A stretch of 64,000 nucleotides of DNA from Streptomyces pilosus (lineage in GTDB: Bacteria; Actinomycetota; Actinomycetes; Streptomycetales; Streptomycetaceae), in NCBI RefSeq assembly GCF_014649835.1, contig NZ_BMTU01000001.1:1116001-1180000 (forward strand), read 5' to 3'. This document shows positions 1-9,332 of the stretch, piece by piece. The position numbers were made by a program, and so were the translations under genes. Positions within the stretch are counted from its first letter, which is position 1; every line of letters begins with the position of its first letter. The notes beneath the pieces are model-generated. The model was not told the origin of the DNA, ran no database searches, and saw only the letters and a program-made list of their open reading frames with translations.

Positions 1-1368
1 GAACCTGTCCTGGAGGACCGAGCTGCAGGTGGCGTCGGCGGACGGCTTGGCGCCGCCGGGGCACTGCTGGTCGCGGGTGCCGGACCACATCGACAGCCAT
101 CCGAGGCCCTTGGCCCGGGCGAAGTCCACCAGCTGGGTGGCGTCGTCGACCGTGAAGATCTCGGTGACGACGTCGTTGACGCCGATCATGGGGGTGACGG
201 CGACGGTCTTCCACGCCTCGCTCTCACCGAGGCCGAGGATGCCCTTGACCTGGGCCTGGGTGGCGGTGGCGGCCTGCTCGGCGTAGGTGCCCATGTCGCC
301 GCTGTAGGCGGGCCCGTAGTCCATCGCCATGATGTTAACGGCGTCGATGCGCACGCCGTTCCGCTTCGCGTCGGCGAGCAGGCCGACGCCGTCCTGGGTG
401 AGTCCTTCGGGCATGACCGGGAGGGTGAAGGAGACGTCCAGTGCCGGGTTCGCCCGCTGGAGCTTCGCGATGGCCTGGGCGCGGCGGGTGTGGGCGGCCG
501 CGTCGGGCAGGGCGCTGCCCTCGACGTCGAAGTCGACCTTGGTGAGCCCGTAGGTGTCGACGACCTTGCCGTAGGCGGCGGCGAGCGCGTCCACCGAGCC
601 ACAGGTGGTGCCGAGTTCACGGCCCGCCGCGCCGCCGAAGGAGACCCGGACGTCGCCGCCCAAGGCGCGCAGCGCGCCGATCTGCCCGGCCACGGCGTTG
701 CCGCCGAGACCGCCGGTGCCGCCCCAGGCGGGGGTGCAGCCGCCGGCGTCGGTGACGAAGGCGAGGTTGTAGTGCTTCACGCCGGTCGCCTCGGCGCTCG
801 CGAGCAGGTCGAAGGCGGGGAAGAGGGAGGTGTCGACGTAGGGGGCGAAGCCTGCGTCGGCGGTGGTTCCGGTGCCGGTGCTCCCGGTGGGCGTGGGGGC
901 GGTGGTCGGCTCCCCGGTGGGGGCCGGCTGCCCGGTGGGCGTGGGGGCGGTGGTGGGGCGGCCGCTCGGTTCGGGCGTGGGCGCGGTGTCCGTGCCGCCC
1001 TTGGCGACGAAGCCGACGGTGACGGACTCGCCGGCGGCCAGCCCGTCGGTGTCCCAGGCCGCGGACCGCACGGTGACGTGCCGGCCGTCCACCGTGGACC
1101 GGGCGTTCCACAGCGACCCGAGCTCGGTGCCGGCGGGCAGGTCGAACTCCAGCTTCCAGTCCCGCTTCCGCTCGCCGCCGGTGTTGGTCACCACGTACTG
1201 GGCGCTGTAGCCGGTCGACCACTCGCTGGTCCTCGTGTAGGCGGCGCCGACGCCGGCCGCCTGTGCGGTGCCGGTGAACAGGAACGCACCGCCGCCGGCC
1301 ACGGCAGCGGCGGCCACCGCGCCGATCGCCTTGTTCCTGCCGCTGACCCTGCGCCGGTGCGTGCTCAT
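1..1368 (-). CDS. Secreted GH18 chitinase with N-terminal CBM2 (3' end outside window)
   Basis: Secreted endo-acting chitinase that cleaves beta-1,4-GlcNAc chains outside the cell. Reading from the ATG at 1368, residues 1-42 form a twin-positive signal peptide ending near TAQA, about 43-150 resemble a family 2 carbohydrate-binding module, a Thr/Pro-rich linker with repeated PTTAPTPTG units follows, and the rest is a GH18 barrel. The GH18 signature VDFDVEG (DxxDxDxE type) puts the catalytic acid at E283. The last visible residues, with the CPGGAKPSADATC stretch, resemble the C-terminal end of actinobacterial GH18 domains, so few residues are likely missing. Upstream, at 1381-1470, I see no DasR/chitin box like the one in front of the LPMO at 27528. 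The next gene is transcribed in the same direction. The family call is firm; substrate preference is inferred. Confidence 0.9.
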   Translation of the reverse strand, partial: MSTHRRRVSGRNKAIGAVAAAAVAGGGAFLFTGTAQAAGVGAAYTRTSEWSTGYSAQYVVTNTGGERKRDWKLEFDLPAGTELGSLWNARSTVDGRHVTVRSAAWDTDGLAAGESVTVGFVAKGGTDTAPTPEPSGRPTTAPTPTGQPAPTGEPTTAPTPTGSTGTGTTADAGFAPYVDTSLFPAFDLLASAEATGVKHYNLAFVTDAGGCTPAWGGTGGLGGNAVAGQIGALRALGGDVRVSFGGAAGRELGTTCGSVDALAAAYGKVVDTYGLTKVDFDVEGSALPDAAAHTRRAQAIAKLQRANPALDVSFTLPVMPEGLTQDGVGLLADAKRNGVRIDAVNIMAMDYGPAYSGDMGTYAEQAATATQAQVKGILGLGESEAWKTVAVTPMIGVNDVVTEIFTVDDATQLVDFARAKGLGWLSMWSGTRDQQCPGGAKPSADATCSSVLQDRF

Positions 1369-1474
1369 CGCGTGCCTGCCTTCGTTGCTCATCGGGGGGT
1401 GCGGCAGCACGCTAGCGACGCCGAACCGGGCAAACTTCCCGTTCCGGAAGGCGGCCGGCGATCTTAGGGTGGGC

Positions 1475-2884
1475 TTAAGGAAGGGATCGGGGGCGGTTAA
1501 AGGACGCGGCGAGCCGGCCCGTCCTGCGGCGGCGCACGGTTCCCCGGTGCCCGCGCCGCCCCGGTGCCCGCTCGCGTCCGTCGAGCTGGATCCACACGCG
1601 CACCTCGGTCCCGCCGAGCACCGAGGAACCGATCCGTACGTCGCCTCCGGTGCCCTCGGCGAGCCGGCGCACGATGTCCAGGCCGAGTCCGGTCGAGCCG
1701 TCGCTGCCGGAGCCCCGGCCGCGGGCCATCGCCGCCTCGGGGTCGGGTATGCCGGGTCCCGCGTCGGAGACGAGCACGATCACCGCGTCCTCGCCGTTGT
1801 GCACGTCGACCGCGAAGGCGGTGCCCTCGGCGGTGTGCCGGAAGACGTTGCCGAGCAGCGCGTCGAGGGCGGCGGCCAGGTCGGTGCGTGCCACGGGGAT
1901 CCGCACCGGCCGGTCGGCCCCGGCCACCCGCCACTTGCGGCCCTCGTCCTCGGCGAGCGCCGACCAGAACGCCATCCGCTCGCGCACCACTTCGGCCGCG
2001 TCGCACCCGGCGCCGGGTCCGGCCGCCGCCGTCTGCGGCTTGGCCTCGCGGGCGGTGCGGATGATGGTGTCCACCTCGCGCTCCAGCTGCTCGACGGCCG
2101 CCCGGGTCTGCTCGGCGGCCGGTCCCTCGCCGAGGGAGGCGGCGTTGAGCCGCAGCACGGTCAGCGGCGTGCGCAGCCGGTGGGACAGGTCCGCGGCCAG
2201 CTCCCGCTCGTTGGCGAGGAGCTGGACGACCTGGTCGGCCATGGAGTTGAACGCGACCGCCGCGAGCCGCAGTTCGGTCGGCCCCTCCTCCCGCACCCGG
2301 GCGCCCAGTTTCCCCTCCCCCAGTTCACGGGCCCCCTCCACCAGCCGCTGCGCGGGCCGCACCATCCGTACGCCCAGCCGGTCGGCGACCGCGACGGAGC
2401 CGAGGATCAGCGCGACGCCGACCCCGGCGAGCACCGCCCACGCCGTGCCGACGCCGTTGGTGACCTCGGACTCGGGCACGAACACCTCGACGACGGCGAT
2501 CTCACCGCTGCTGAGCGCGACCGGCTGGAGCAGGGTCGAGCCGCCGGAGACGGTGGAGGTGGACGCCCGGCCCAGTTCCCGCACGGCCGCGATGTCCTCG
2601 GGGGCGGCCCGCCGCTTCCCGATCTCGAGGGCCTCGCTGCGGTCCCCGGCCGGGATGTGCACGGCCATGCCGGTGCCGGAGCCGGTGGAGGCGACGACGC
2701 GTTCGAGCTGGTCGCGGTCGGTGGTGATGGACAGGGCGGGGGCGACGGCCGCCGCCTCCCGCTCGGCGCCCGCGAAGGCCCGGTCGCGGGCCATCTCCCG
2801 GACGACCAGTCCGAGCGGCACCGCGAAGGCGACCACCACCATGGCCGTCACCGCCAGCGACACCTTGACCAGGGCCCATCTCAT
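1475..2884 (-). CDS. Two-component sensor histidine kinase
   Basis: Membrane histidine kinase of 469 residues, the partner of the response regulator just upstream. It has a membrane segment at about 6-28, an extracytoplasmic loop at 30-143, a second membrane segment at about 145-167 and a HAMP linker. The DHp domain carries LSHRLRTP with phospho-acceptor H235, and the GHKL ATPase domain has the N box (LLGNVFRHT), the G1 box (SDAGPGIPD) and the G2 box (GSTGLGLDIV). The start is the ATG at 2884 because it overlaps the regulator stop as ATGA. A longer reading frame through the regulator is an artefact. The stimulus cannot be read from the sequence. Confidence 0.93.
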   Translation of the reverse strand: MRWALVKVSLAVTAMVVVAFAVPLGLVVREMARDRAFAGAEREAAAVAPALSITTDRDQLERVVASTGSGTGMAVHIPAGDRSEALEIGKRRAAPEDIAAVRELGRASTSTVSGGSTLLQPVALSSGEIAVVEVFVPESEVTNGVGTAWAVLAGVGVALILGSVAVADRLGVRMVRPAQRLVEGARELGEGKLGARVREEGPTELRLAAVAFNSMADQVVQLLANERELAADLSHRLRTPLTVLRLNAASLGEGPAAEQTRAAVEQLEREVDTIIRTAREAKPQTAAAGPGAGCDAAEVVRERMAFWSALAEDEGRKWRVAGADRPVRIPVARTDLAAALDALLGNVFRHTAEGTAFAVDVHNGEDAVIVLVSDAGPGIPDPEAAMARGRGSGSDGSTGLGLDIVRRLAEGTGGDVRIGSSVLGGTEVRVWIQLDGRERAPGRRGHRGTVRRRRTGRLAASFNRPRSLP

Positions 2885-3600
2885 CGTGGCGGCTCCGCTC
2901 CGGGCGTGTGGGCGGCGGGCGGCTCCAGTTTCACGCCGACGCCCCGCAAGGTGTGCAGGTAGCGGGGCCGGGCGGCGGTCTCCCCCAGCTTCCGGCGCAG
3001 CCAGGACAGGTGGACGTCGATGGTCTGGTCGTCGCCGTAGGACTGCTGCCACACCTCGGCGAGCAGCTCCTTGCGGGCGACGACCACACCGGGCCGGCCG
3101 GCGAGGAAGGCGAGCAGGTCGAACTCGCGGCGGGTCAGGTCGAGTCGTACGCCGTCCAGTTCCGCCTGGCGGCGCAGCGGGTCGACGGTCAGTCCGCCGA
3201 CCCGGATCACCGGCGAGGGCGCGGCCCCGCCGCCGCCGGAGCGGGCGCGGCGCAGCACGGCCGCCATCCGGGCCGAGAGGTGTTCCACCGAGAAGGGCTT
3301 GGTCAGGTAGTCGTCCGCGCCGGCGTTCAACAGCCGTACGACCTCGGTCTCGTCGTCCCGGGCGGTGGCGACGATCACGGGCACGTCGGTGATGCCGCGC
3401 AGCATCTTCAGGGCCTCGGAGCCGTCGAGGTCGGGCAGTCCGAGGTCCAGGACGACCACGTCGAACCGGAAGTGGGCGACCTCGCGCAGCGCCTCCAGTG
3501 CCGTGCCCACGCTGCGCACGGTGTGCGAGGCGTCGGTCAGCTGCCGGATCAGCGCCGAGCGGACGAACGGGTCGTCCTCGACCACGAGAACACTTGCCAT
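2881..3600 (-). CDS. OmpR/PhoB-family response regulator
   Basis: DNA-binding response regulator of 239 residues and first gene of the two-gene operon with the histidine kinase (4-nt ATGA overlap). The receiver domain (1-120) has the acidic pocket E8-D9-D10, phospho-acceptor D52 in VVLDLGLPDLDG, and K101 in the KPF motif. A winged-helix Trans_reg_C domain follows (about 140-230), with the RREFDLLAFLAGRPG and DQTIDVHLSWLRRKLG signatures. The ATG at 3600 gives a standard N-terminus (MASVLVVEDD). The annotated frame also extends upstream to 3678, but that adds only a Pro/Arg-rich stretch. Target genes are unknown. Confidence 0.94.
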   Translation of the reverse strand: MASVLVVEDDPFVRSALIRQLTDASHTVRSVGTALEALREVAHFRFDVVVLDLGLPDLDGSEALKMLRGITDVPVIVATARDDETEVVRLLNAGADDYLTKPFSVEHLSARMAAVLRRARSGGGGAAPSPVIRVGGLTVDPLRRQAELDGVRLDLTRREFDLLAFLAGRPGVVVARKELLAEVWQQSYGDDQTIDVHLSWLRRKLGETAARPRYLHTLRGVGVKLEPPAAHTPGAEPPR

Positions 3601-3710
3601 GGGCGGCACCGTACGCCATGGCGGGCGGCCCCCGTCGGGGCCTGTGGACAACCGCGGGCGCCTCCCGGGGCGCGACACCCGTGGGGCCCGTGGGGCAGTA
3701 TGGGCCGACG

Positions 3711-4271
3711 ATGCGCAGAGGACTCGTACACGTACTGGCCTGGCTGCTCGCCACGGGCGCGGCGGTCACGCTGTCGTGGTGGGGTGTCAGCACCGTGATG
3801 GAGGGCACCGCCTACGACCCGCCCCGTGCCCTGCCCGTCGCGGCGGCCGGCGCGGAGGACGGGAAGTCGTCGCGCGCGGTGTCGTCGTCGACGCGGCGGC
3901 CGTCCGCGTCGCCGTCGAAGGACACCGGGGAGGACGCCCGGCCGTCGCGGGAGCCGTCGGCCGCACCCGCCTCCCGGCGGCCGGAGCCGGAGCCGTCCCC
4001 GACCACCGCGCCGCCCAGGTCCCCCGCGCCGCCGCCCGCGACGGCCTCCGGTGAGGTCAAGGGCTATGACACCGAGGGCGGTCGGGCGGTCTTCGACCTG
4101 GGGAGGACGTCCGCCTCGCTGGTGTCGGCCACCCCGGCGGCCGGCTGGTCGATGCAGGTGTGGAAGACGGAGACGTGGATCCGGGTGGAGTTCGCCTCGG
4201 GCGCGGACCGGGTGTCGGTGTTCTGCACCTGGCACGACGGTCCGCCGCGGGTGGAGATCGGGACCTACTGA
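3711..4271 (+). CDS. Membrane-anchored secreted protein of unknown function
   Basis: A 186-residue protein, divergent from the two-component operon. From the ATG at 3711 it has one N-terminal hydrophobic helix (about 4-24, GLVHVLAWLLATGAAVTLSW) that acts as a signal anchor, then a 70-residue disordered linker rich in Ser, Pro, Arg and Glu. It ends in a compact domain of about 60 residues that finishes VSVFCTWHDGPPRVEIGTY. No catalytic motif is visible. Position suggests it could relate to the neighbouring sensor system, but that is only inferred from the shared intergenic region. Homologues are common in Streptomyces as hypothetical proteins. Confidence 0.75.
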   Translation: MRRGLVHVLAWLLATGAAVTLSWWGVSTVMEGTAYDPPRALPVAAAGAEDGKSSRAVSSSTRRPSASPSKDTGEDARPSREPSAAPASRRPEPEPSPTTAPPRSPAPPPATASGEVKGYDTEGGRAVFDLGRTSASLVSATPAAGWSMQVWKTETWIRVEFASGADRVSVFCTWHDGPPRVEIGTY

Positions 4272-4304
4272 GGCCCCGTCACCCGCCGTTCGCCGTCCGC
4301 CGGG

Positions 4305-5177
4305 TCAGTGGAAGAGGGAGGCGGGGGGTGCCGGTGAGGCGACGGCCGCGAGGTCGGTCACGGGGGCGGCTCCACCGGTGAAGTCCAGCAGTTCGCGGCC
4401 GTGCAGGACCCGGCCCGGGTGCGGGTCGGAGGCGGCCCGGCGGGTCAGTTCGGCGACGGGGAGGGGGGCGTCGGAGGCGACGAGGACGGCGTTGCCGAAG
4501 CGTTTGCCGCGCAGGACGGCGGCGTCCGCGATCAGCGCGAGTTCGGCGAACCGGGCGGCCGCGGTGGCGATCTGGCCGCGCAGGTGGGTGAGCGGCGGCC
4601 CGTCGGCGAGGTTGGCGGCATAGCTCCCGCCGGGGGCGAGTGCCCTGCGGACGTCGTCGAGGAACTCGGTGGAGGTCAGGTGGGCCGGGGTGCGGGCGCC
4701 GCTGAAGACATCGGCGACGACGAGCCCGGCCCAGCCGTCCGGCACCTTGGCGAGCCCTTCGCGGGCGTCCGCCGTGCGCACCCGTATCCGGGCCCTGGCG
4801 TCCAGCGGCAGTTCGCGCCGGACCAGTCGGACCAGCGCCGCGTCGCGTTCGACGACCTGCTGGGTGGAGCGGGGGCGGGTGGCCGCGACGTACCGGGCCA
4901 GGGTGAACGCGCCACCGCCCAGGTGGACGGCGTGCAGGGGCTTGCCCGGCGGGGCGGCCAGGTCGGCGACGTGGCCGAAGCGGCGCTGGTACTCGAAGGA
5001 CAGGTGCGCGGGGTCGTCCAGGTCGACGTGCGACTGCGGGGCCCCGTCGATGAGCAGGGTCCAGGCCCGCGGCCGGTCCGGGTCGGGAACGAGCCGGGCG
5101 ACTCCACCGTCGACGTCCTCGGTGACGGCCCGCGCACCGCCGGCCTGCCCGCGTCCACCGCTCCTCGCCCTGCCCAT
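4305..5177 (-). CDS. Spermidine synthase-like SAM-dependent methyltransferase fold protein
   Basis: A 290-residue cytosolic protein with a Rossmann SAM/dcSAM-binding fold of the spermine/spermidine synthase family. Visible features are VHLGGGAFTLARYVA (glycine-rich motif I), QQVVERDAALVRLV (acidic end of beta 2), a TADAREGL segment, and VADVFSGARTPAHLTSTEFL (the catalytic-strand region). The strict SpeE motif that binds putrescine is not clear. It is therefore probably one of the actinobacterial fused-type or orphan spermidine-synthase-like proteins and not a proven polyamine enzyme. No strong ribosome-binding site precedes the ATG at 5177; a GTG at codon 18 is a possible alternative start. 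Confidence 0.78.
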   Translation of the reverse strand: MGRARSGGRGQAGGARAVTEDVDGGVARLVPDPDRPRAWTLLIDGAPQSHVDLDDPAHLSFEYQRRFGHVADLAAPPGKPLHAVHLGGGAFTLARYVAATRPRSTQQVVERDAALVRLVRRELPLDARARIRVRTADAREGLAKVPDGWAGLVVADVFSGARTPAHLTSTEFLDDVRRALAPGGSYAANLADGPPLTHLRGQIATAAARFAELALIADAAVLRGKRFGNAVLVASDAPLPVAELTRRAASDPHPGRVLHGRELLDFTGGAAPVTDLAAVASPAPPASLFH

Positions 5178-5219
5178 GGCCCCATTGTCCCAGGCGGCCC
5201 CGACCGGGCCCGCACGGGT

Positions 5220-5636
5220 TCAGGAGCAGCCGTCGGCGGCCTCGATCAGCCGCTGCGCCTCGCCCAGCGCCTCCCGCAGCGCGGCGGGGTCCGTCGCCAG
5301 GTCGGCTTCACCGGGCGGCAGCAGCCAGTCCGCACCCTCCACCGGCGGCTCGGGGGTGAGCCGCAGTCCGCGGCCCTCGGTCTCCGTGCAGACGCTGCCC
5401 GGTACGTCCCAGGCGGCGGCCGTCCCGGGCGGCACCAGGAAGCCGAGGGTGGCACCGCCCTCGCCATGCAGCACCGGGCCCATCGCGTCGCCCGCCGCGC
5501 GCCGCAGGATGTCGACCGCCTCCAGCCCCTGCCGGGCCGGCACGGTGACCACGTCGCAGCCCGTGCTCGGCGGTCCCGGCGGATCGAGCGGATCGAGCGG
5601 TTCTAAAGGATCGTCGCTCCGGATCGTCGTCATCAT
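5220..5636 (-). CDS. Small acidic hypothetical protein
   Basis: I do not recognise a named family. The protein is about 138 residues, acidic and without membrane segments. Near the start it has a DPLEPLDPLDPPGP stretch encoded by tandem GATCGAGCG-type repeats. The remainder (VVTVPARQGLEAVDILRR through LGFLVPPG to the C-terminal helix LREALGEAQRLIEAADG) looks like a small globular domain. It vaguely resembles the small primase/polymerase-like proteins of Streptomyces, as does the gene at 14889. A GGAGG ribosome site lies 5 nt before ATGATG at 5636/5633, which decides the start over the longer frame. It is in the same direction as, and 42 nt upstream of, the spermidine-synthase-like gene, so the two may be cotranscribed. 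Confidence 0.7.
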   Translation of the reverse strand: MMTTIRSDDPLEPLDPLDPPGPPSTGCDVVTVPARQGLEAVDILRRAAGDAMGPVLHGEGGATLGFLVPPGTAAAWDVPGSVCTETEGRGLRLTPEPPVEGADWLLPPGEADLATDPAALREALGEAQRLIEAADGCS

Positions 5637-5921
5637 CCCGGCCTCCACCACACGTATCCCTGGCTTGGACAAGCGGTCGGGAGTCGGGGGGCTCCCGGTC
5701 CACAGAGCCCAACGAGCCGGGACGTCAACAGGTACGGCGGAAGTGCGCCGCAAAGGATGGCAGTTCATGGCGGATCGCGGAGGACATATCCGTTTTGTAG
5801 CCAAACTCCGCGTGGCGGCTCCGTCACAGCAGGTACGTTCAAGCCCGCCGGAAACAGGGCGGCACTCGGACAACTCGCCCGATTCCGGCATGGTTCGACG
5901 GTTCGCAGAGAGGACCCGGCC

Positions 5922-7370
5922 ATGGCGTCGTCAACGGTGCCCTCGTCCACACCCGATCGGCCACCGCGGCCGAACCTGGTCTTCCGGCAACTGCGCGGAG
6001 CGCGTTCGCCGGCCGAGTTCGCCGCGGCGGTACGGCGGGCCGCCCGCGAGATCGGCGAGCGGGTCGCCTGCGACGCCCGGTACGTGCACAGGGTGGAGGC
6101 GGGTGAGATCCGCTGCCCCAACTACGCCTACGAGCGGGTGTTCCTGCACATGTTTCCCGGCCGCACGCTGACCGACCTGGGCTTCGCGCCCCGCTCGTCG
6201 GTCCGCGGACGCCGGGCCCGGACCGCCGGCGACGTGTCCGGCGGCCGGGCCGGGAACCCGGCGAACGCCACGGGTGAGAACAGCGGGGCGTACGAGCCGT
6301 ATGAGACGCAGGACCGGTACGACACGTACGACCCGCACGACCACGAGGAGAGCGACGTGCTGCGTCGCGCATTCATGACCGGAGGGGGCGCCACGGTGGC
6401 CGCCGCCTCGCTGAGCCCCTACGGGTTCGCCTCCGACGCCTCGGCGGCGCAGCGCGCCGTGCGCCGCGCGGGGGCGAGCGACGCGGGCGTGCTGGAGGAA
6501 GCCGTCCGCCGGATCCGGCTGCTGGACGACCGGCACGGGGCGGACGGGCTCTACCGCCGTGCGGCGGCCCCGCTGCGGGCCGCCTACGCGCTGCTGGACG
6601 CGGGGGTGACACGGCAGCGGACGGCGGACCGGCTGTACTCGGGCGCCGGTGAACTGGCCATCTCGGTGGGCTGGCTGGCGCACGACTCGGGCCGCTTCGA
6701 CGACGCCCGCTCGCACTACGCGGAGGCGCTGGCGACCGCGCGGATGACCGGTGACGCGGGGCTGGAGGCGCACGCCTTCTGCAACACGGCCTTCCTCGCG
6801 CGGGACACGGGCCGGCCCCGGGAGGCGGTGCGGGCGGCGCAGGCGGCGCAGCGGACGGCGCGGTCGCTGGGCTCGCCCCGGCTGATGTCGCTGCTGGCGC
6901 TGCGCGAGGCGGGCGGCTGGGCGGGGCTCGCCGACCGCACGGGGTGCGAGCAGGCGCTGGTCCGGGCGGGGGCCTACTTCGAGCGCGGCTCCTCGGAGGC
7001 GGACCCGGAGTGGATGAGCTTCTACGGGGAGGCGGAGCTGGAGGGTCTGGAGGCCCAGTGCTGGTCGACGCTGGGCGACTGGCCGCGGGCGGCACGGCAC
7101 GCGCGCCGCGCGGCGGAACTGCAGGACCCGCACTTCACCCGCAACATCGCGCTGTACACGGCGGAACTGGCCGACGACCTGGCGCGCGGCGGCCGCCCGG
7201 ACGAGGCGGCGGCGGCGGGGATGCGGGTGCTGGACCTGCTGGCCGAGGTGCAGTCGTCGCGGGTGCGCACGATGCTGGCGGGGACGTCCCGGGTCCTCCT
7301 GCCGCACCGCCGGGCAGCCGGCGTCTCCTCCTTCCTCGACCGCCACGCGGCGCTGCCGCGAGCGGTCTGA
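5922..7370 (+). CDS. NsdA-like HTH/TPR transcriptional regulator
   Basis: Cytosolic regulator of 482 residues. The N-terminal third (about 20-95) looks like a DNA-binding region (LRGARSPAEFAAAVRRAARE to DARYVHRVEAGE). A low-complexity Tyr/Asp/Glu linker follows (YEPYETQDRYDTYDPH), then RRAFMTGGGATVAAAS, which looks like a twin-arginine signal but sits internally. The C-terminal 280 residues are TPR-like helical repeats (for example YSGAGELAISVGWLAHDSG, HAFCNTAFLARDTGRP). This architecture matches NsdA and its paralogues, which repress antibiotic production and sporulation in Streptomyces. A GAGAGG ribosome site supports the ATG at 5922. The role of this paralogue is inferred. Confidence 0.8.
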   Translation: MASSTVPSSTPDRPPRPNLVFRQLRGARSPAEFAAAVRRAAREIGERVACDARYVHRVEAGEIRCPNYAYERVFLHMFPGRTLTDLGFAPRSSVRGRRARTAGDVSGGRAGNPANATGENSGAYEPYETQDRYDTYDPHDHEESDVLRRAFMTGGGATVAAASLSPYGFASDASAAQRAVRRAGASDAGVLEEAVRRIRLLDDRHGADGLYRRAAAPLRAAYALLDAGVTRQRTADRLYSGAGELAISVGWLAHDSGRFDDARSHYAEALATARMTGDAGLEAHAFCNTAFLARDTGRPREAVRAAQAAQRTARSLGSPRLMSLLALREAGGWAGLADRTGCEQALVRAGAYFERGSSEADPEWMSFYGEAELEGLEAQCWSTLGDWPRAARHARRAAELQDPHFTRNIALYTAELADDLARGGRPDEAAAAGMRVLDLLAEVQSSRVRTMLAGTSRVLLPHRRAAGVSSFLDRHAALPRAV

Positions 7371-7582
7371 CCGGCCTGCCGCTTCGCCGGGGTGACAACG
7401 CGTGGCCCGGCGTGGGCACCGGCCGGGGGCGGGTCGCGCGGCCCGGCGCCCCCCCCCAGTGCGCCGCGCCCACCCTCCCCTGTCGCCCCGGAGGCGCCTC
7501 CCTGGCCTTCAAGGCACCGCGGGGGCACCGCGAAGGCACGACTGCCCGCGATCACGCGCCGGCCCGCGCGCCCGGCCCCGCG

Positions 7583-8179
7583 TCAGTCCACCAGGTGCCC
7601 CACGTCGTTCCACGACTCGATCGCCGGCTCCCCGTACGCCCAGCCCAGCACCGACAGCGACGTCGGATTCAGCCGCACCCGCGCCGCGAAGTCCAGCGGC
7701 AACCCCAGCCACCGCGCGCCGATGGACCGCAGGATGTGCCCGTGCGCGAACACCAGCACGTCCCGGTCGGCGGACCGCGCCCACGCCACCACCTCGTCCG
7801 CGCGGGCGGTCACCTCGGCACGGCTCTCGCCCTCCGGAACGCCGTCCCGCCAGATCAGCCACCCCGGCCGGGACGCCTGTATCTCCCCCGGGGTCATCCC
7901 CTCGTACGCCCCGTAGTCCCACTCCATGAGCGTGTCCCAGCTCTCCGCCCGCTCCCCGAAGCCGGCCAGCTCGCACGTCTCCCGCGCCCGCACCAGCGGA
8001 CTGGTCCGCACCTCGGCCCCGGTCAGCCCGTCGAGGGGCGCCTGCCGCAACCGCTTCCCCAGCAGCCCGGCCCCCCGCCGGCCCTCCTCCAGGAGCGGAA
8101 CATCGGTCCTGCCGGTGTGCTTGCCGGACAGTGACCAAGCGGTCTGTCCGTGCCGGGCCAGCAGGATGCGCGGTGCCAT
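7583..8179 (-). CDS. Histidine phosphatase (phosphoglycerate mutase superfamily)
   Basis: A 198-residue phosphatase of the RHG family. The catalytic motif [10 protein letters not shown] lies near the N-terminus and carries the phosphorylated histidine. [29 protein letters not shown] (general acid/base region) and [18 protein letters not shown] (second catalytic His) follow in the usual order. The substrate is not defined by sequence; members dephosphorylate sugars, nucleotides or alpha-ribazole phosphate. An AGGAAGG site 6 nt upstream selects the ATG at 8179 over one at 8197. It is transcribed divergently from the PAP2 gene. Confidence 0.9.
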   Translation of the reverse strand: MAPRILLARHGQTAWSLSGKHTGRTDVPLLEEGRRGAGLLGKRLRQAPLDGLTGAEVRTSPLVRARETCELAGFGERAESWDTLMEWDYGAYEGMTPGEIQASRPGWLIWRDGVPEGESRAEVTARADEVVAWARSADRDVLVFAHGHILRSIGARWLGLPLDFAARVRLNPTSLSVLGWAYGEPAIESWNDVGHLVD

Positions 8180-8372
8180 GGGAGACCTTCCTGACATTCA
8201 CAGAAATCACAAGCGGAACTTCTCCATCTTCGCGCACCCTGGTCAGGGGCAACCCGGCGGGAGATCTCTGCGTCTATGAGGGCCGAGGGCGTCTCACGGG
8301 GGGACGCGAGGACACCGTAGAGTGACTGGCCGCCGAACGAGCGGCGCACAAGGAGCAAGGGGGAGCGATCGG

Positions 8373-9332
8373 ATGCCGCACACCGAGACACCGGGCACCG
8401 AGGCGGTCCCGGCGACCCGGCTGCGCTGGTGGACGGAGTTGCCGCTCATCCTCCTGGTGTACGCCTGCTACTCGGCGGGACGGCTGGTGGTACGGGGAGA
8501 TGTCGCCGACGCCGTGGACCACGGCCTGGCGATCCTGCGCGTCGAGCAGGCGCTGTTCCTCAACGCCGAGCACCCGCTGAACCGTCTCTTCACCCGGGAA
8601 CCCTGGATAGGCATACCCGCCGACTTCTGGTACGCCTCCCTGCACTACCTGGTGACCCCGGCGGTCCTGATCTGGCTGTTCCGGTCGCACGCGGTGCGCT
8701 ACCGCGCGGCCCGCACCTGGCTGATGACGTCGACGTTCATCGGCCTCATCGGCTTCACCCTGCTGCCCACCTGCCCGCCCCGGCTGCTCGACGCGAGCCA
8801 CGGCTTCGTGGACACGATGGCGTACTACAGCTCGTACGGCTGGTGGGGCGGCGAGGCGAGCGCCCCGCGCGGCCTCGGCGGGATGACCAACCAGTACGCG
8901 GCGATGCCGAGCCTGCACGTCGGCTGGGCGCTGTGGTGCGGCGTGATCCTGTGGAAGTACGGCAGGACCCGCCTGACGAAGACGGCCGCCGTCGTCTACC
9001 CGCTGGTCACCACGATCGTGGTGATGGGCACCGCCAACCACTACTTCCTCGACGCGGTCGCGGGCGCCGCCGTCATGGGGGCCGGCCTGCTCCTCGCCCC
9101 CCGCGTGATGCGCTGCGCCGACCTGGCCAAGGCCCGGTACCTGCCCCGGTACGCACCCGCCCCGGCGGCCCCGTCCGCCACGCGTACCCCGATTGTCAGT
9201 GCCGGATGCCAGACTTCCGCGGGTGAGCGAATTCCACGGCAGCGGCACCCCGAGTCGCCGTACGGACCAGCAACCGAACCGGGTGCCTCCCCCTCGGACG
9301 CGGGAGAGAGCGCTCCGGCACCGGCTCGCTGA
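8373..9332 (+). CDS. PAP2-superfamily integral membrane phosphatase/transferase
   Basis: A polytopic membrane protein of 319 residues of the PAP2 / inositolphosphotransferase type. Several transmembrane helices are clear (LPLILLVYACYSAGRLVV, LHYLVTPAVLIWLF, STFIGLIGFTLLPTCPP, AAVVYPLVTTIVVMGTA). The catalytic elements are the first His in MPSLHVGWALWC and the second in ANHYFLDAVAG, as in PAP2 motifs 2 and 3. Such proteins move or remove phosphate groups from lipid or polyprenyl phosphates. The C-terminal 70 residues are Pro/Ala-rich and probably cytoplasmic. A GGGGGAG site precedes the ATG at 8373. Its 3' end overlaps the next gene by about 110 nt, so one boundary may be wrong. Confidence 0.87.
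   Translation: MPHTETPGTEAVPATRLRWWTELPLILLVYACYSAGRLVVRGDVADAVDHGLAILRVEQALFLNAEHPLNRLFTREPWIGIPADFWYASLHYLVTPAVLIWLFRSHAVRYRAARTWLMTSTFIGLIGFTLLPTCPPRLLDASHGFVDTMAYYSSYGWWGGEASAPRGLGGMTNQYAAMPSLHVGWALWCGVILWKYGRTRLTKTAAVVYPLVTTIVVMGTANHYFLDAVAGAAVMGAGLLLAPRVMRCADLAKARYLPRYAPAPAAPSATRTPIVSAGCQTSAGERIPRQRHPESPYGPATEPGASPSDAGESAPAPAR

Noticed and set aside
1475..3808. Single 777-residue two-component protein
   Set aside because: The histidine kinase has its own start overlapping the regulator stop, and the regulator is read in another frame. The long frame is only open by chance.
6373..6421. Twin-arginine export signal in the NsdA-like regulator
   Set aside because: RRAFMTGGGATVAAAS lies about 150 residues inside a soluble DNA-binding/TPR protein, where it cannot serve as an N-terminal export signal.
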